64,000 bases of DNA from Candidatus Palauibacter soopunensis. Its GTDB lineage: Bacteria; Gemmatimonadota; Gemmatimonadetes; Palauibacterales; Palauibacteraceae. This document shows positions 44,423-54,800 of the stretch, piece after piece. Location of the stretch: positions 1 to 64,000 of the forward strand of contig NZ_CANPVT010000038.1 of the NCBI RefSeq assembly GCF_947581735.1, written 5' to 3'. Position 1 is the stretch's first letter; each line of letters begins with the position of its first letter. The notes under the pieces are model-generated. The model searched no databases, was not told where the DNA came from, and saw nothing but the letters and a program-made list of their open reading frames with translations. The position numbers were made by a program, and so were the translations under genes.

Positions 44423-45013
44423 ATGACACGCCAACCAGACTCAGCGTCGGCGTCGGGTCCGGCGCCGCTCTCCGTGCTCGCCGTTGCGGGCAGTTGCCGT
44501 CGACGGTCGTTCAACCGGGCGCTCCTGCGGGCCGCCATCGCGCGGGCGCCGGACGGTGTCGAGACGCGGGATTTCGATCCGTCCCGGCTGCCGTTCTATG
44601 ACGGAGACGTGGAGGCCGCCGGCGATCCGGACGTGGTCGCGGAATTCAAGGCTGCGGTTCACGCCGCGGACCTCGTGCTGCTCGTGACGCCGGAGTACAA
44701 CGGAGGTCTGCCGGCCGTGCTCAAGAACGCCGTGGACTGGGGGTCGAGACCGCCGCGTCCGCAGGCGTGGGACGGGAAGCCCGTCGCGATCATGGGGGCG
44801 ACGCCCGGCCGCCTGGGGACGGCGCTGGCCCAGCGCTCCCTGCGCGAATCGCTCGCGGGGCTGAACGCTCACGTCATGCCGCAGCCGCGGGTGCTGCTCT
44901 CGGGGGCGGGCGCCGTCTTCGACGATGATCTCGAGTTGGCGGACGAAACGACGGGGAAGCATCTCGACAGATTCATGTCCGCCGCCGCAGAATGGGCACG
45001 TCGGTTCCGCTGA
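44423..45013 (+). CDS. NADPH-dependent FMN reductase
   Basis: A 196-residue flavodoxin-fold reductase with the FMN phosphate loop GSCRRRSFNRAL, the TPEYNGGLPAVLKNAVDW motif and ATPGRLGTALAQ. It transfers electrons from NAD(P)H to FMN, quinones or similar acceptors. The following dUTPase frame either overlaps its 3' end or begins 27 bp later. Confidence 0.92.
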   Translation: MTRQPDSASASGPAPLSVLAVAGSCRRRSFNRALLRAAIARAPDGVETRDFDPSRLPFYDGDVEAAGDPDVVAEFKAAVHAADLVLLVTPEYNGGLPAVLKNAVDWGSRPPRPQAWDGKPVAIMGATPGRLGTALAQRSLRESLAGLNAHVMPQPRVLLSGAGAVFDDDLELADETTGKHLDRFMSAAAEWARRFR

Positions 45014-45039
45014 ACGGTCAGGCAGGTGGGGGAGGGGTT

Positions 45040-45570
45040 TTGTCCGACGCTGATGGTGCGCGCGTCATCTTCGAGAAGCTGGCGGAAGATGTTCGTGTTC
45101 CGACGCGAGCTACGGAGCAGTCGGCCGGCTACGACATCCGGGCGCATCTCACGTGCGGGCCGATCCGGGTCCATCATGGTGCCAGCCGCGAAACCGCCTC
45201 GGTGACCGCGATCTCCGCCGCGGACGGTACGCTTTCGATCGTCCTCGAACCCGGCGACCGGGCGCTCGTGCCGACGGGCTTCCGCGCGCGCCTGCCCGAC
45301 GGCTACGAAGCGCAGATTCGAATGCGGTCGTCGCTCGCCTGGAAGCGCGGGCTCACAGTGCCGAACGCGCCCGGTACCGTGGACGCAGACTATCCGGACG
45401 AGTGGTTCGTCCTCGTCCTCAACTCGGCGCCGCACCCCATTCGGATCGAACACGGTGAACGGATCGCCCAGGTCGTCCTCCACAAGTACCGGGTCGCGCG
45501 CTGGGAGGAGGGGCCGGTCGCGGTCTCGACGGATCGCGCGGGCGGGCTCGGCAGTACCGGCAAACGATAA
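45040..45570 (+). CDS. dut: dUTP diphosphatase
   Basis: A 176-residue trimeric-type dUTPase that hydrolyses dUTP to dUMP and pyrophosphate. The five motifs are visible: SAGYDIRA, RSSLAWKRG, GTVDADYPDEW, GERIAQVVL and RAGGLGSTGKR. Two differences stand out: about 28 extra residues (TCGPIRVHHGASRET...) between motif 1 and the LEPGDRALVPTG strand, and Leu in place of the usual Phe in the motif 5 GFGSTG. TTG 45040 has GGAGGGG upstream; ATG 44992 is an alternative without a ribosome site that overlaps the reductase gene. Confidence 0.88.
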   Translation: MSDADGARVIFEKLAEDVRVPTRATEQSAGYDIRAHLTCGPIRVHHGASRETASVTAISAADGTLSIVLEPGDRALVPTGFRARLPDGYEAQIRMRSSLAWKRGLTVPNAPGTVDADYPDEWFVLVLNSAPHPIRIEHGERIAQVVLHKYRVARWEEGPVAVSTDRAGGLGSTGKR

Positions 45571-45587
45571 GGAAAGGAGAAGACACG

Positions 45588-45683
45588 ATGCCCGAACTGC
45601 AGGAATGGCTGCTCGCCATCCCCGTCCTGATCACGCTCCTCGTTATCTTCCTCGTCGAAGTCACCGGCTCGTCCAGGCGCTGA
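45588..45683 (+). CDS. 31-residue membrane microprotein
   Basis: A short frame beginning MPELQEWLLAIPVLITLLV and ending EVTGSSRR. AAGGAG lies eight bases before the ATG and the gene starts 17 bp after the dUTPase stop. One hydrophobic helix covers residues 8-23 with a basic end. No family is recognised. The strong ribosome site and sensible membrane-protein pattern support it as a real single-pass microprotein. Confidence 0.6.
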   Translation: MPELQEWLLAIPVLITLLVIFLVEVTGSSRR

Positions 45684-45725
45684 AACGCCCGGCGCCGGCG
45701 CTGACGCGGGGTTCTTAGCCGACGG

Positions 45726-46385
45726 CTAGCGGAACGGCTCCGGGTGGGGACGCTCGAACGGTTCCGTCTCCTCCATGCGGTCGACCTCGATCGTGTCCGC
45801 GTGCGGGCAGGCTACCGAACGTGACGCTGCCCCCTCGACGATGAAGTAATCCCCGGTCGCCGCGTCTCCCAGGTCGCCGGCCAGCGTGTAGAAGTACCCA
45901 TCCCGATCCTCGAACGTCACGCAACCGTTTTCCCGCCCGGCGATCATGCCGGTGCGCTGGACCCGGCCGTCCTCATCCGTCACGTGGAACGGGTCGGAAA
46001 GCCCCGTGGGCGCAAAGTTCCCGTTGAAGATGATGAAGACGACGGCACGGTCCCACGTCGCCGTCTGCGGCACGTGCACGGTGGCTCCGATCTCGCCGAA
46101 CTCGCCTTGGTCGCCCGTCCCGAGTTCCTCGAAGCCCGTGCCGATGGCCCCCAGGCCGACGACCACCCTCGCCTGGAGCGGGATGTTCTCCGTGTAGAGG
46201 CTGACCTCGGTGCCCGGCGGCCCGATGCGCGGCTCCATCGTCTGGATCTGTCGCAGCGAGTCGGGCGTGGCCGGATTCGGATGCGCCTGCGCGGACGCGG
46301 CGCTTGCCGTGAGGAGCAGGATCGATAGCGCGCCGAGACCTGAGAAGGTGCGGGCGAGGGCGCGTCGCTTCAGGAATCGATTCAT
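45726..46385 (-). CDS. Secreted protein of unknown function with IPT-like region
   Basis: A 219-residue exported protein. ATG 46385 follows GGAGG and opens a signal peptide (LSILLLTASAASAQA). Residues about 45-140 (MEPRIGPPGTEVSLYTENIPLQARVVVGLG) look like an immunoglobulin/IPT-type beta domain, and the C-terminal part contains CVTFEDRDGYFYTLAGDLGDAA, resembling small DUF5818-like domains. No enzyme motif is seen. Confidence 0.72.
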   Translation of the reverse strand: MNRFLKRRALARTFSGLGALSILLLTASAASAQAHPNPATPDSLRQIQTMEPRIGPPGTEVSLYTENIPLQARVVVGLGAIGTGFEELGTGDQGEFGEIGATVHVPQTATWDRAVVFIIFNGNFAPTGLSDPFHVTDEDGRVQRTGMIAGRENGCVTFEDRDGYFYTLAGDLGDAATGDYFIVEGAASRSVACPHADTIEVDRMEETEPFERPHPEPFR

Positions 46386-46505
46386 GATGGCCTCCGGGCG
46401 AAATCCTCCCGTCCATGCTGGGCCCGGTGCCACCTCACCCGCAAGCGGAGGCGGTTCGTCTGCCCCCGTGCGGGCGAGGCGTTAGCTTGCGCGTGCGGCA
46501 CGCGC

Positions 46506-46590
46506 GCCGGGGTGGCGGAATTGGCAGACGCATCGGACTTAAAATCCGAAGGGGTCCATCCCCGTGTGGGTTCGAGCCCCACCCCCGGCA
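46506..46590 (+). tRNA. tRNA-Leu (UAA anticodon)
   Basis: An 85-base tRNA. The acceptor stem GCCGGGG (46506-46512) pairs with CCCCGGC (46583-46589), discriminator A at 46590. The anticodon arm is TCGGA-CTTAAAA-TCCGA with anticodon TAA at 46540-46542, a long variable arm (GGGGTCCATCCCC region) typical of leucine, and TpsiC loop GGTTCGAGCC. The CCA end is not encoded. It sits six bases from the stop of the convergent TonB receptor gene. Confidence 0.97.
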
Positions 46591-46595
46591 TTCTG

Positions 46596-49547
46596 CTAGA
46601 ACGGGCTGAAGTCCCAGCGCATGCGGGCGAGTATCACGCGCCCGATCGCCGGCGCCCCGAGCATGCTCTGGTATGCCTTGTCGAAGACGTTGGATACGTC
46701 GACCTGGAACCAGAGGTCCTCGTACCCCGGGACGCGGAAGCCGAAATTCGCGTCCAGCGTGGTGATGGCGTCGACATCGCCCACCCAGGGGCCCGAATTG
46801 AACGGATAGCCGTTCTGCGCCCGGAAGCGCAGGCCGCCGTTGACTCCTGAATCGTCGTTCCGGTACGTGAGCGACGCGGTCCCGCGCACCGTCGGCGCAT
46901 TCAGCGATACCTCGCTCAGGAGTTCGCCCGCCGTCTCGAAGGTGTTCTTGTCGATGAACGACAGCGAAGTGGCCATCTCCAGCCGGTCGCTGAGGAGGAA
47001 ACCGGCGCCCAGCTCGCCCCCCATGACGTCGAACCCGCCGGCATCCTGGTATCCGAGCACCATGGCGGACGTCGTGCCGCCGGCACTGGTGGGAGTCACA
47101 GCTCCCAGAGGAACCTGTGCGGCGAGATCCGCGACCAGCTGGGCCGTACCGAGCGCGACGGCCTCGTTTGGGAAGGCCACGCCGACGAACTGCCGGAACA
47201 CGCCTTCCAGATACGGTCGCAACTGCGCGCCGTTCAGGAAGAGGTTGGGCGAGAGCAGCCGCAGGGGGGCAATATAGCTGTCGTAGCGGGTGAACCAGGC
47301 GTTGGCCCCGAACGACACTCGGTCTCCGAACAGCCCCTTGTAGCCCACCTCGAGCGTGTTGCTGACCGTCGGACCGAGCGCCTCGATGTCCTGCAGAGCG
47401 GCGAGATCGACCGCCTGACAGAACGGCGGAGCCACGCAGCCTGCGGGCGGTGCGCCGCCTCCCGCCGCCTCCACGTCGAGGAGCAGGGCCAGGATACCCA
47501 CCTGGTCCTGCGAGGGGACGGGGATCAATGGCAGGAGTGCCGCCAGCGGTGCCAGCTGAGGATCGGCCCCGGCCACAGCGCTGAGCGTGTTTATCGCCGT
47601 GCTCCAAAGCTGGGCCGTGGTCGACGGAAGGAACTGCCGCGCACTGCCCCCGCCCAGCACGTTGAAAGGCGACATATGCATCGGGATCCCATTCGAATCC
47701 CGCATGTACATGTGCCCGTTGCCGGCGGAGCCGGTCGCGCGGAGGTCGTACCGGAACGGCAGGCCGGGGATCGGGATCGTCCCCCCGGAGATATCCAGGA
47801 ACTGGTTCGTGGAGGTAGGCGTAGAGAACGCCCGGTTGAAAGTGACCCGGAACGAGTTCGCCGCATCCGGCTTGTACACGAGCGCCGCGCGCGGGGAGAA
47901 GACCGGATCCGTCAGGCTGCTGTTGTAGTCGTACCGGAACGCGCCCGTGAGATCGACCTTCGGGCTCAGCGCCCACTCCCACTGGACGTAGCCGCCGACC
48001 TCCGTCGTCTCGTCGTCGTTCTCGAACTGTCCGTTGATCGTGCCCCGGCTGTCCGGGTTCGTCCCGAGGTAGTCGACCCCGTAGATGAGCCGGTGCGCCG
48101 AGCCGATCCGCGACTGGTGCTGCACCTGTCCCACCATCAGGGAAGAGTTGTCGAAGAGCGGCCGGCCCGAGCGGAGGAGGAAGGTTTCGTCGTTCGTGTT
48201 GTAGTTGTAGAAGACCTGCGCGAACAGATCCTTGTGCCGGAGACGGGCCTGTCCGTATGTGACGCCCCAGTTGGTGACGTTGGACGCGCCCAATCCGGTG
48301 AGTTCCGTTGCCTGGGCGGCAACGTTTCGTCCCCCGGCCAGAATGAGCGAAGTCCCCGGCGACGGCTCGAAGTCCATGCGCGCGTCCACGGCCCAGTTCC
48401 GGTGTCCGTCATCGCGCCCCATGGCCGCATTCCGGGCGGACTGGGCCAGCACGCCCTGATCCGTCGGATTCGTCAGGTCGAGTCCGGAAGTGAACGGCTG
48501 GCAGGCCGGCGATGTGGGGTCGAACCCGGCTCCGATACAGGCCTGCCCCGCGCCCTGCACCTGCGCCTCGGCCAGATCGTTGAAGACGTATTCGGTCGCG
48601 TCGAAGTACTGGCCCGAGATCTTGAAGCCGAACTTGTCGCTCGGGGCCACGGCGATGCGCCCATCGAACTGGAACAGCCCGGCGTCCTCGCCCTGGATCG
48701 GGCCGCTGCCGACCCCCGGCGTGTCGCCCTGCTGCCGGAGGCCGCCGCCCACCGAGAAGCTGGCGCCCGGCGAGTGAATGGGGGACTTCGTGAGGTAGTG
48801 GACAACGCCGCCCGCCGCATTCGGTCCGTAGAGGGCCGACCCCGGGCCCAGGACGGTCTCGACGTGGTCCATGTCGAGGTCCGAGGCCGGGTTCAGGTAG
48901 AAGATGTTCACCCGGAGCGACGGCACGCGCGCGATCCGGTTGTCCGTCATGAACAGGGTGCGGCTGGAGAAGATGTTGTTGAAGCCGCGCAACACCGCGG
49001 CGCGGCCGCGAATCCCCGTGCGGGCGACGTCCACGCCGGGCTGGTGTTCCACATGCTCGATCGGAGACGTCACCTGGCGTTCCTCGAGATCGCGCGTCGA
49101 GACGACCTCCACCGCTGCCGGCGCCTCCAGCACCTTCTCATGCGTGCGGGACGCGGTGACGGTGAGCGGATTGAGTTCGAACGACTGCTGCGTCATGGTC
49201 GTCGAGACGGTCGTCGACTGGCCCGCGGCGACGGCCTGCGATTCCATGACGACGGTCACCCAGCCCGGTGCGGTGAACCGGACCGAATACGAGCCTGCGG
49301 ACACACCGTCGATGGCATAGGTGCCGCCTGGGCCCGTGGTGGCTTGCGCCGCCACCGCGCCCTGTGCGTCCAGGACCTCGACCAGCACGGCCGCCAGGGG
49401 TGCGCCCGTGTCGTCATCCGTGACCGAGCCTGCGATTCGACCCTGCGCCCACGCGGCGCCGGGGAAAGCCCCGAACGCGATGACCGCCGCCAGAAGAAAG
49501 GTTCCCCGCCCAGCATTCCGACCGAAACGAACTCCGAATCCCGTCAT
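46596..49547 (-). CDS. TonB-dependent receptor (large)
   Basis: A 983-residue outer-membrane receptor. After a signal peptide (FGAFPGAAWAQ) comes a carboxypeptidase regulatory-like domain (GRIAGSVTDDDTGAPLAAV, about 33-115), a plug (LTVTASRTHEKVLEAPAAVEVV to about 270) and a long barrel ending RMRWDFSPF with terminal Phe. The barrel has a large hydrophobic insertion around residues 640-740. It should import an unknown ligand. GGAGG before ATG 49547 favours this start over ATG 49586. Confidence 0.93.
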   Translation of the reverse strand: MTGFGVRFGRNAGRGTFLLAAVIAFGAFPGAAWAQGRIAGSVTDDDTGAPLAAVLVEVLDAQGAVAAQATTGPGGTYAIDGVSAGSYSVRFTAPGWVTVVMESQAVAAGQSTTVSTTMTQQSFELNPLTVTASRTHEKVLEAPAAVEVVSTRDLEERQVTSPIEHVEHQPGVDVARTGIRGRAAVLRGFNNIFSSRTLFMTDNRIARVPSLRVNIFYLNPASDLDMDHVETVLGPGSALYGPNAAGGVVHYLTKSPIHSPGASFSVGGGLRQQGDTPGVGSGPIQGEDAGLFQFDGRIAVAPSDKFGFKISGQYFDATEYVFNDLAEAQVQGAGQACIGAGFDPTSPACQPFTSGLDLTNPTDQGVLAQSARNAAMGRDDGHRNWAVDARMDFEPSPGTSLILAGGRNVAAQATELTGLGASNVTNWGVTYGQARLRHKDLFAQVFYNYNTNDETFLLRSGRPLFDNSSLMVGQVQHQSRIGSAHRLIYGVDYLGTNPDSRGTINGQFENDDETTEVGGYVQWEWALSPKVDLTGAFRYDYNSSLTDPVFSPRAALVYKPDAANSFRVTFNRAFSTPTSTNQFLDISGGTIPIPGLPFRYDLRATGSAGNGHMYMRDSNGIPMHMSPFNVLGGGSARQFLPSTTAQLWSTAINTLSAVAGADPQLAPLAALLPLIPVPSQDQVGILALLLDVEAAGGGAPPAGCVAPPFCQAVDLAALQDIEALGPTVSNTLEVGYKGLFGDRVSFGANAWFTRYDSYIAPLRLLSPNLFLNGAQLRPYLEGVFRQFVGVAFPNEAVALGTAQLVADLAAQVPLGAVTPTSAGGTTSAMVLGYQDAGGFDVMGGELGAGFLLSDRLEMATSLSFIDKNTFETAGELLSEVSLNAPTVRGTASLTYRNDDSGVNGGLRFRAQNGYPFNSGPWVGDVDAITTLDANFGFRVPGYEDLWFQVDVSNVFDKAYQSMLGAPAIGRVILARMRWDFSPF

Positions 49548-49622
49548 CGCGAGCGCCTCCCGCCCTTCGGTTGAACCTGCCGGCATCTCTCAGTTACAAG
49601 CTAAGCCGAACCCCGGTTTCTG

Positions 49623-51656
49623 TCAGCGCACCCGGCCGAAGCGGACGTCGCGCGTGCGGACGTTGGAGAGGTAGAAGCCGATCACCTGTCGGTTGCGGTC
49701 CCGCTCGAAGGCGACCGACAGGCCGCCGCCCGAGAACCGGTCCTCTTCTCCGGGCTCGAGTTCCGTCCGGTCGAGCCGGCGCTGGTGCAGCACGAGCGTT
49801 CCATCCTCGACGGTGAAGGTGTAGAACGTCTCCAGTTCCTCGCTGAAGAAGCGACCGGCGAAGTCGGCAAGATCCTCGGCCGTCGGCTCCCATGCCCCGG
49901 CCTCATCATCCTCGAGGCGCGTGGCGTGGTTGTCCCCGTTCTGATGCAGCGTGAGCCCCTCGACGTCGCCCTCCGGATCCCGCAGGAAAGTGACGGAGGC
50001 CTCTACCGCGAGCAGGCGGAAGGTCGAGTCGGACGTGGGGACGATCTCGAGCCGCTGCTGGCCCGTCGCCTGCGTGTAGAACGTGTCGTCCTCGCGCGTG
50101 AAGGTGAGGATGAAGTTCGGCGCTGCGTCCAGCGAATAGCGGCCGACGAACTCGTCAAAGGCCTCGGGGTCGTAGCTGGCGGGATCGAAATCGCCGGCAG
50201 CCGCTACGGCATCCGCTTCTTCCTCCTCCATCGCGTCCTTGAAGAAGGCCGCGGCGAGTTCATAGGCGACGCCGCTGTTGAACTGGGCGTGATTGCTCTG
50301 GGTCGTGAGGCCGGCGTTGATCTCGGGGAAGTAGACGAACATCGAACGGTGGGCGACGTCGGCTCCCCCGTGGCTCACGCGCTTCAGTCCGCCCTGCTCG
50401 CCCACGCTGAGTCCATATCCGTAGCCTGTCTCCTCCCCGTCGTTGAGGACGAACGACGTCGTCATCTCGTCGATGCTGTCCGGCGTGCCAACCCGCGGGT
50501 TCGCGTAGTTCTCGGCCCATGTCTGGAGGTCGCCGATCGTGCTGTAGATCGCCCCCGCCCCGACCGCGCCGCCAAGATCTCCGATCTGGCGGTATCCGTC
50601 CGGTCCCGGGGTGTAGCCCTCGGACATGTTGGGGACGATGTGTCGCGTGGAGGGACGCACCATCGTCCCGGTCATCCCCAGCGGTCCGAACACGTTTTCC
50701 TCCATGAAGACATGGAAGTCCTGCCCGGAAGTGCGCTCGACGATGACGGCGGCGAGTCCGAAGGCCGTGTTGTTGTAGTTCCATTCCGCGCCGGGCGCGT
50801 TCTGGAGGGCGGGCTGCCGCTGCACGATATCGATGAGTTCCGAACGGTCGATCCAGTCCCCGTGGTCGAGGCGGCGGCCCGTCATCCGCAGCAGGTTCAG
50901 GAATTCGCGCAGACCCGACGTGTGGGTGATCAGGTGCTTCACCTGGATGGCGTGCTCGAACTCCGGGAGTTCGGGGACGTGCTTGCGGATGTCGTCGTCG
51001 AGGGAGAGGAGTCCGCGCTCTGCCTGCAGCATGATCGCGAAGGCGGTGAACTGCTTCGAGGTCGAGCCGATGTTCGTCCGCGTGTCCTCCTCGAAGGGGA
51101 GGTCGTAGGCGAGGTTCGCCATCCCGTAGGTCTTCGAGAAGAGCGTGCGGCCGTCGCGCCACACGCGCACCGCACCTCCCGGAGAATCCGGCCCGTCGAA
51201 GCGGGACATGATCTGATCGGCGAGTTCCTCCGGGTCTGTCGCGACGGGTTCGTGCCGCAGCAGCGTGATCTCGTAGCGCCCGCCGGCCTCGTCATCGTCC
51301 CCCGCGACGAACAATTCCAGCGTGTGGACGCCCGCGCCGGACGTCCGCCCGCCGAAGCGCTCGACCCCGCGCCCCAGCCCCCCGAAACGGCCGACCTGTG
51401 TCCCCTCGGGGTCGAGGACGCGCGCCGTCACGTCGACGGAGATCTGGTTCACCTCGCCGAGGACGAAGTCGTTCTCACCCGTCTCGATCGTGTAGCGCGC
51501 CGTGTCGCCCGCGGCGAGCGTGCCCGGCAACGTCCGGCCGACCTCGAGTTCCGAACTCTGCGCCGCGATCTGGGCGGCCGCGAGAAGGGCGAAGAGCCCG
51601 GCGCAGACGGCGGAACCGAACGGGTGACGGGGACGGCGACCGAAACGCGTGTTCAT
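49623..51656 (-). CDS. Secreted S12-type serine hydrolase with extra domains
   Basis: A 677-residue exported protein. A signal peptide (LFALLAAAQIAAQ) leads to a small beta domain (about 36-135, resembling PPC-type domains), then a beta-lactamase/penicillin-binding fold (about 140-490) with SxxK as Ser198-T-S-Lys201, YNN in AEWNYNNTAFG, and SHGG, so all three active-site boxes are intact. A C-terminal lipocalin-like region (about 530-670) is common in peptidase/esterase members. TGGAGT precedes ATG 51656. Likely a D-aminopeptidase or esterase; drug resistance is not implied. Confidence 0.9.
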   Translation of the reverse strand: MNTRFGRRPRHPFGSAVCAGLFALLAAAQIAAQSSELEVGRTLPGTLAAGDTARYTIETGENDFVLGEVNQISVDVTARVLDPEGTQVGRFGGLGRGVERFGGRTSGAGVHTLELFVAGDDDEAGGRYEITLLRHEPVATDPEELADQIMSRFDGPDSPGGAVRVWRDGRTLFSKTYGMANLAYDLPFEEDTRTNIGSTSKQFTAFAIMLQAERGLLSLDDDIRKHVPELPEFEHAIQVKHLITHTSGLREFLNLLRMTGRRLDHGDWIDRSELIDIVQRQPALQNAPGAEWNYNNTAFGLAAVIVERTSGQDFHVFMEENVFGPLGMTGTMVRPSTRHIVPNMSEGYTPGPDGYRQIGDLGGAVGAGAIYSTIGDLQTWAENYANPRVGTPDSIDEMTTSFVLNDGEETGYGYGLSVGEQGGLKRVSHGGADVAHRSMFVYFPEINAGLTTQSNHAQFNSGVAYELAAAFFKDAMEEEEADAVAAAGDFDPASYDPEAFDEFVGRYSLDAAPNFILTFTREDDTFYTQATGQQRLEIVPTSDSTFRLLAVEASVTFLRDPEGDVEGLTLHQNGDNHATRLEDDEAGAWEPTAEDLADFAGRFFSEELETFYTFTVEDGTLVLHQRRLDRTELEPGEEDRFSGGGLSVAFERDRNRQVIGFYLSNVRTRDVRFGRVR

Positions 51657-51889
51657 GTGGATAACTCCAGGGGTGGGTTCGAAGCTGGTGAAACGACACT
51701 CGCGCGAGAGACGGTAAGGAGGCCCGACTCGAGCGGGCAACCGCACGGCAGGGTCAATGCGGGGCCGATACGGGATCGGTACGGCCGGCTGCCAATACCG
51801 GTTTCGACGTCTCCGGACGTACAATCAGGCGTACAGTCCGACAGCGTTCACGGCTCGACTCAAATCCACCCCAGATTGCGAAGGATCCG

Positions 51890-54800
51890 ATGAAGGTACC
51901 CTTGAAGGCACGCTCGTCCCTCCTCACGGCCATGCTCCTCGCGGCCTCGTTCCGCCCCGCCTGGGCGCAGGACGCCACCGGCACGCTCATGCTCGCGCAG
52001 CCCGCGGTAAGCGCGGACCGGATCGCGTTCGCGTACGCCGGGGACCTGTGGACCGCGGGAATCGACGGGAGTTCGCCGCGCAGGCTGACCTCGCACGTCG
52101 GCGTCGAGTTCAACCCGCGCTTCTCACCGGACGGTGAATGGATCGCGTTCAGCGGGGAATACGACGGGAACACCGATGTCTTTCTCGTGCCCGCGGACGG
52201 AGGTGTGCCCGCGCGACTCACGTGGCACCCGGGAGCCGATCTCGTCCAGAGCTTCACGCCCGACGGATCGGCGGTGCTCTTTTCATCGGGACGCAACGCC
52301 TACACGGGCCGCCACGCGCAGTTGTTCACGGTCGCGACGAGCGGCGGACACCCCGAACAACTGCCCATTCCGCACGCGTTCAAGGCGACGTTCTCCCCGG
52401 ACGGCGCGAAGATCGCCTACACGCCGCTGTACGAAGCCTTCACTCAGTGGAAGAACTACCGGGGCGGGACGACGACGCGGATCTGGATCTACGATGTGGC
52501 GGACCATTCCGTCGTTCAGATCCCGCAGCCGGAGGGCCGCTCGAACGACACGGATCCCATGTGGATCGGGGACCGCGTCTTCTTCCGCTCGGACCGCGAC
52601 GGGGAGTTCAACGTCCATGCCTACGACCCGGGGACGGGGCACGTCTCGCGGGTCACCGCGCACGAGGACTTTCCGGTCCTGAACGCGTCCGCCGGCGCCG
52701 GCCGGATCGCCTACGAGCAGGCGGGGCGGCTCCATCTGCTCGATCCCGGCTCGGGCGCGAGTCACCTGGTGCCGGTGCGGATCGCGACGGACCTCCTGGA
52801 GGTGCGGCCCCGCTACGCCAGCGGCGGGAACTTCGTCCGCAACGCGAGCCTTTCGCCCTCCGGCGCCCGCGCCGCCTTCGAGTTCCGGGGCGAGATCGTC
52901 ACCTTGCCGCGCGACAAGGGCGACGACCGCAACCTCACGCAGTCGACCGCCGCCCATGAGCGGAGTCCCGCCTGGTCGCCGGACGGAGAGTCGATCGCCT
53001 GGTTCTCGGATGCCTCCGGCGAATACCGGCTATACGTGGCTCCCCAGTCGGGGGCGGGAGAGGCGCGCAGCTACGTTCTCGATGGCGCCGGGTTCTACGG
53101 GGACCCGGTGTGGTCGCCCGACGGCATGAAGATCAGCTACACGGACAACTCGCGGGCCGTGTACTGGATCGATCTCGAATCCGGGGACACCCACCGCGTG
53201 GATGCCGACGCGATGTACGGGCCGCTGCCCCCGCCCTCGCACGCCTGGTCGCCGGACTCCCGGTGGCTCGTCTACACGCGCAACAACGAGACCAACATCC
53301 GCACGGCATACGTCCACTTGCTCGAAACGGGCGAGACGAGGGCCGTCACCGACGGACTCAGCGACGTCTCCGAGGCCGTCTTCGACGCCGGCGGCCAGTA
53401 CCTCTATCTCACGTCGTCCACCGACGCGGGCCCCGTCGTCCAGTGGTTCGCCCAGTCGAACAACGACTTCGAGATGACGAACGCGATCTATCTCGCGGTC
53501 CTCGAGAAGGGCACGCCGTCACCTCTGGCGAGGGAAAGCGACGAAGAGGCCGGGGACGAGGCCGAACCGGAAGCGGAGGGCGCCGACGATGCGGACGAAG
53601 TAACGGTCCACATCGACTTCGACGACCTCGACCAGCGGATCCTCGCCCTGCCGCTGCCCGAAGCCGGCTACGCGAACCTGCAGCCCGGGGAGCCGGGTCA
53701 GCTCTTCTACATCCGAAGCGAGACGGCCAGCGGGTTCGGAAGCCCCGGTGCGGGTCCCAGCCTTCACCGCTTCTCACTCGCCGACCGCGAAGCGGCGACG
53801 GTGGTCGGCGGCACGCGCTTCTACGACCTGTCGGCGGACCGCAGGAGCGTGCTGTACGCGACATCGGGTGGATGGTTCATCAGCAACGCGGGCGGGACGG
53901 ACATCGGATCCGGCGCGGATCGTCTCGGCGTCGCCGATGTCGAGGTGAGGATCGATCCACGGGCGGAGTGGCGTCAGATCTACGATGAGGCCTGGCGGAT
54001 CAACCGCGACTACTTCTACGACCCGAACATGCACGGCGCGGACTGGCCCGCCATGAAGGAGAAGTACGCTGTTTTTCTCCCCCACCTCACCTCACGGGCC
54101 GACCTGAACCGGCTCATGACGTGGCTCCATTCCGAGATCGCGGTGGGGCACCACCGCGGCGGCGGCGGCGACTTCCTCCACGAGACGGACGACGTGCCGG
54201 GCGGTCAGCTGGGCGCGGACTTCGTCGTCGACCGGGGGCGGTACCGGTTCGAGAAGGTGTACGGCGGTCTCAACTGGAACCCGGGACTCCGGTCCCCGCT
54301 CACGGAGCCGGGAGTCGAGGTCGACGCCGGCGACTACCTGCTGGCGGTCGAAGGAGTCGATCTCTCGGCGCCGGAGAACCTCTTCAGCCGGTTCGAGAAC
54401 ACGGCCGGCCGGATCGTCTCGATCACCGTCGGGCCGTCGCCGGATGGGACGGGGTCCCGCACCGTCGACGTCGTGCCGGTGGCGAACGAGGGCGCGCTGC
54501 GGAACCGGGACTGGGTGGAGGGCAACCTCGCGCGCGTCGACGAAGCCACGGAGGGGCGAGTCGCATACGTGTACGTGCCCAACACGGCCGGCGCGGGACA
54601 TGAGTACTTCAAGCGCTACTTCTTCCCGCAGACGAACCGGGAGGCCGTGATCATCGACGAGCGGCACAACGGGGGCGGCCAGATCGCGGACTACTACATC
54701 AACATCCTCCGGCGCCCGTACATGTCGCACTGGGCGATGCGCTACGGGGCCGACCTCGTCACGCCGCAGGGCGCCATCCCGGGCCCGAAGGTGATGCTCA

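Noticed and set aside
49623-51656. Antibiotic beta-lactamase
   Set aside because: The S12 boxes are present, but extra N- and C-terminal domains and family breadth make a peptidase or esterase more likely; resistance is not supported.
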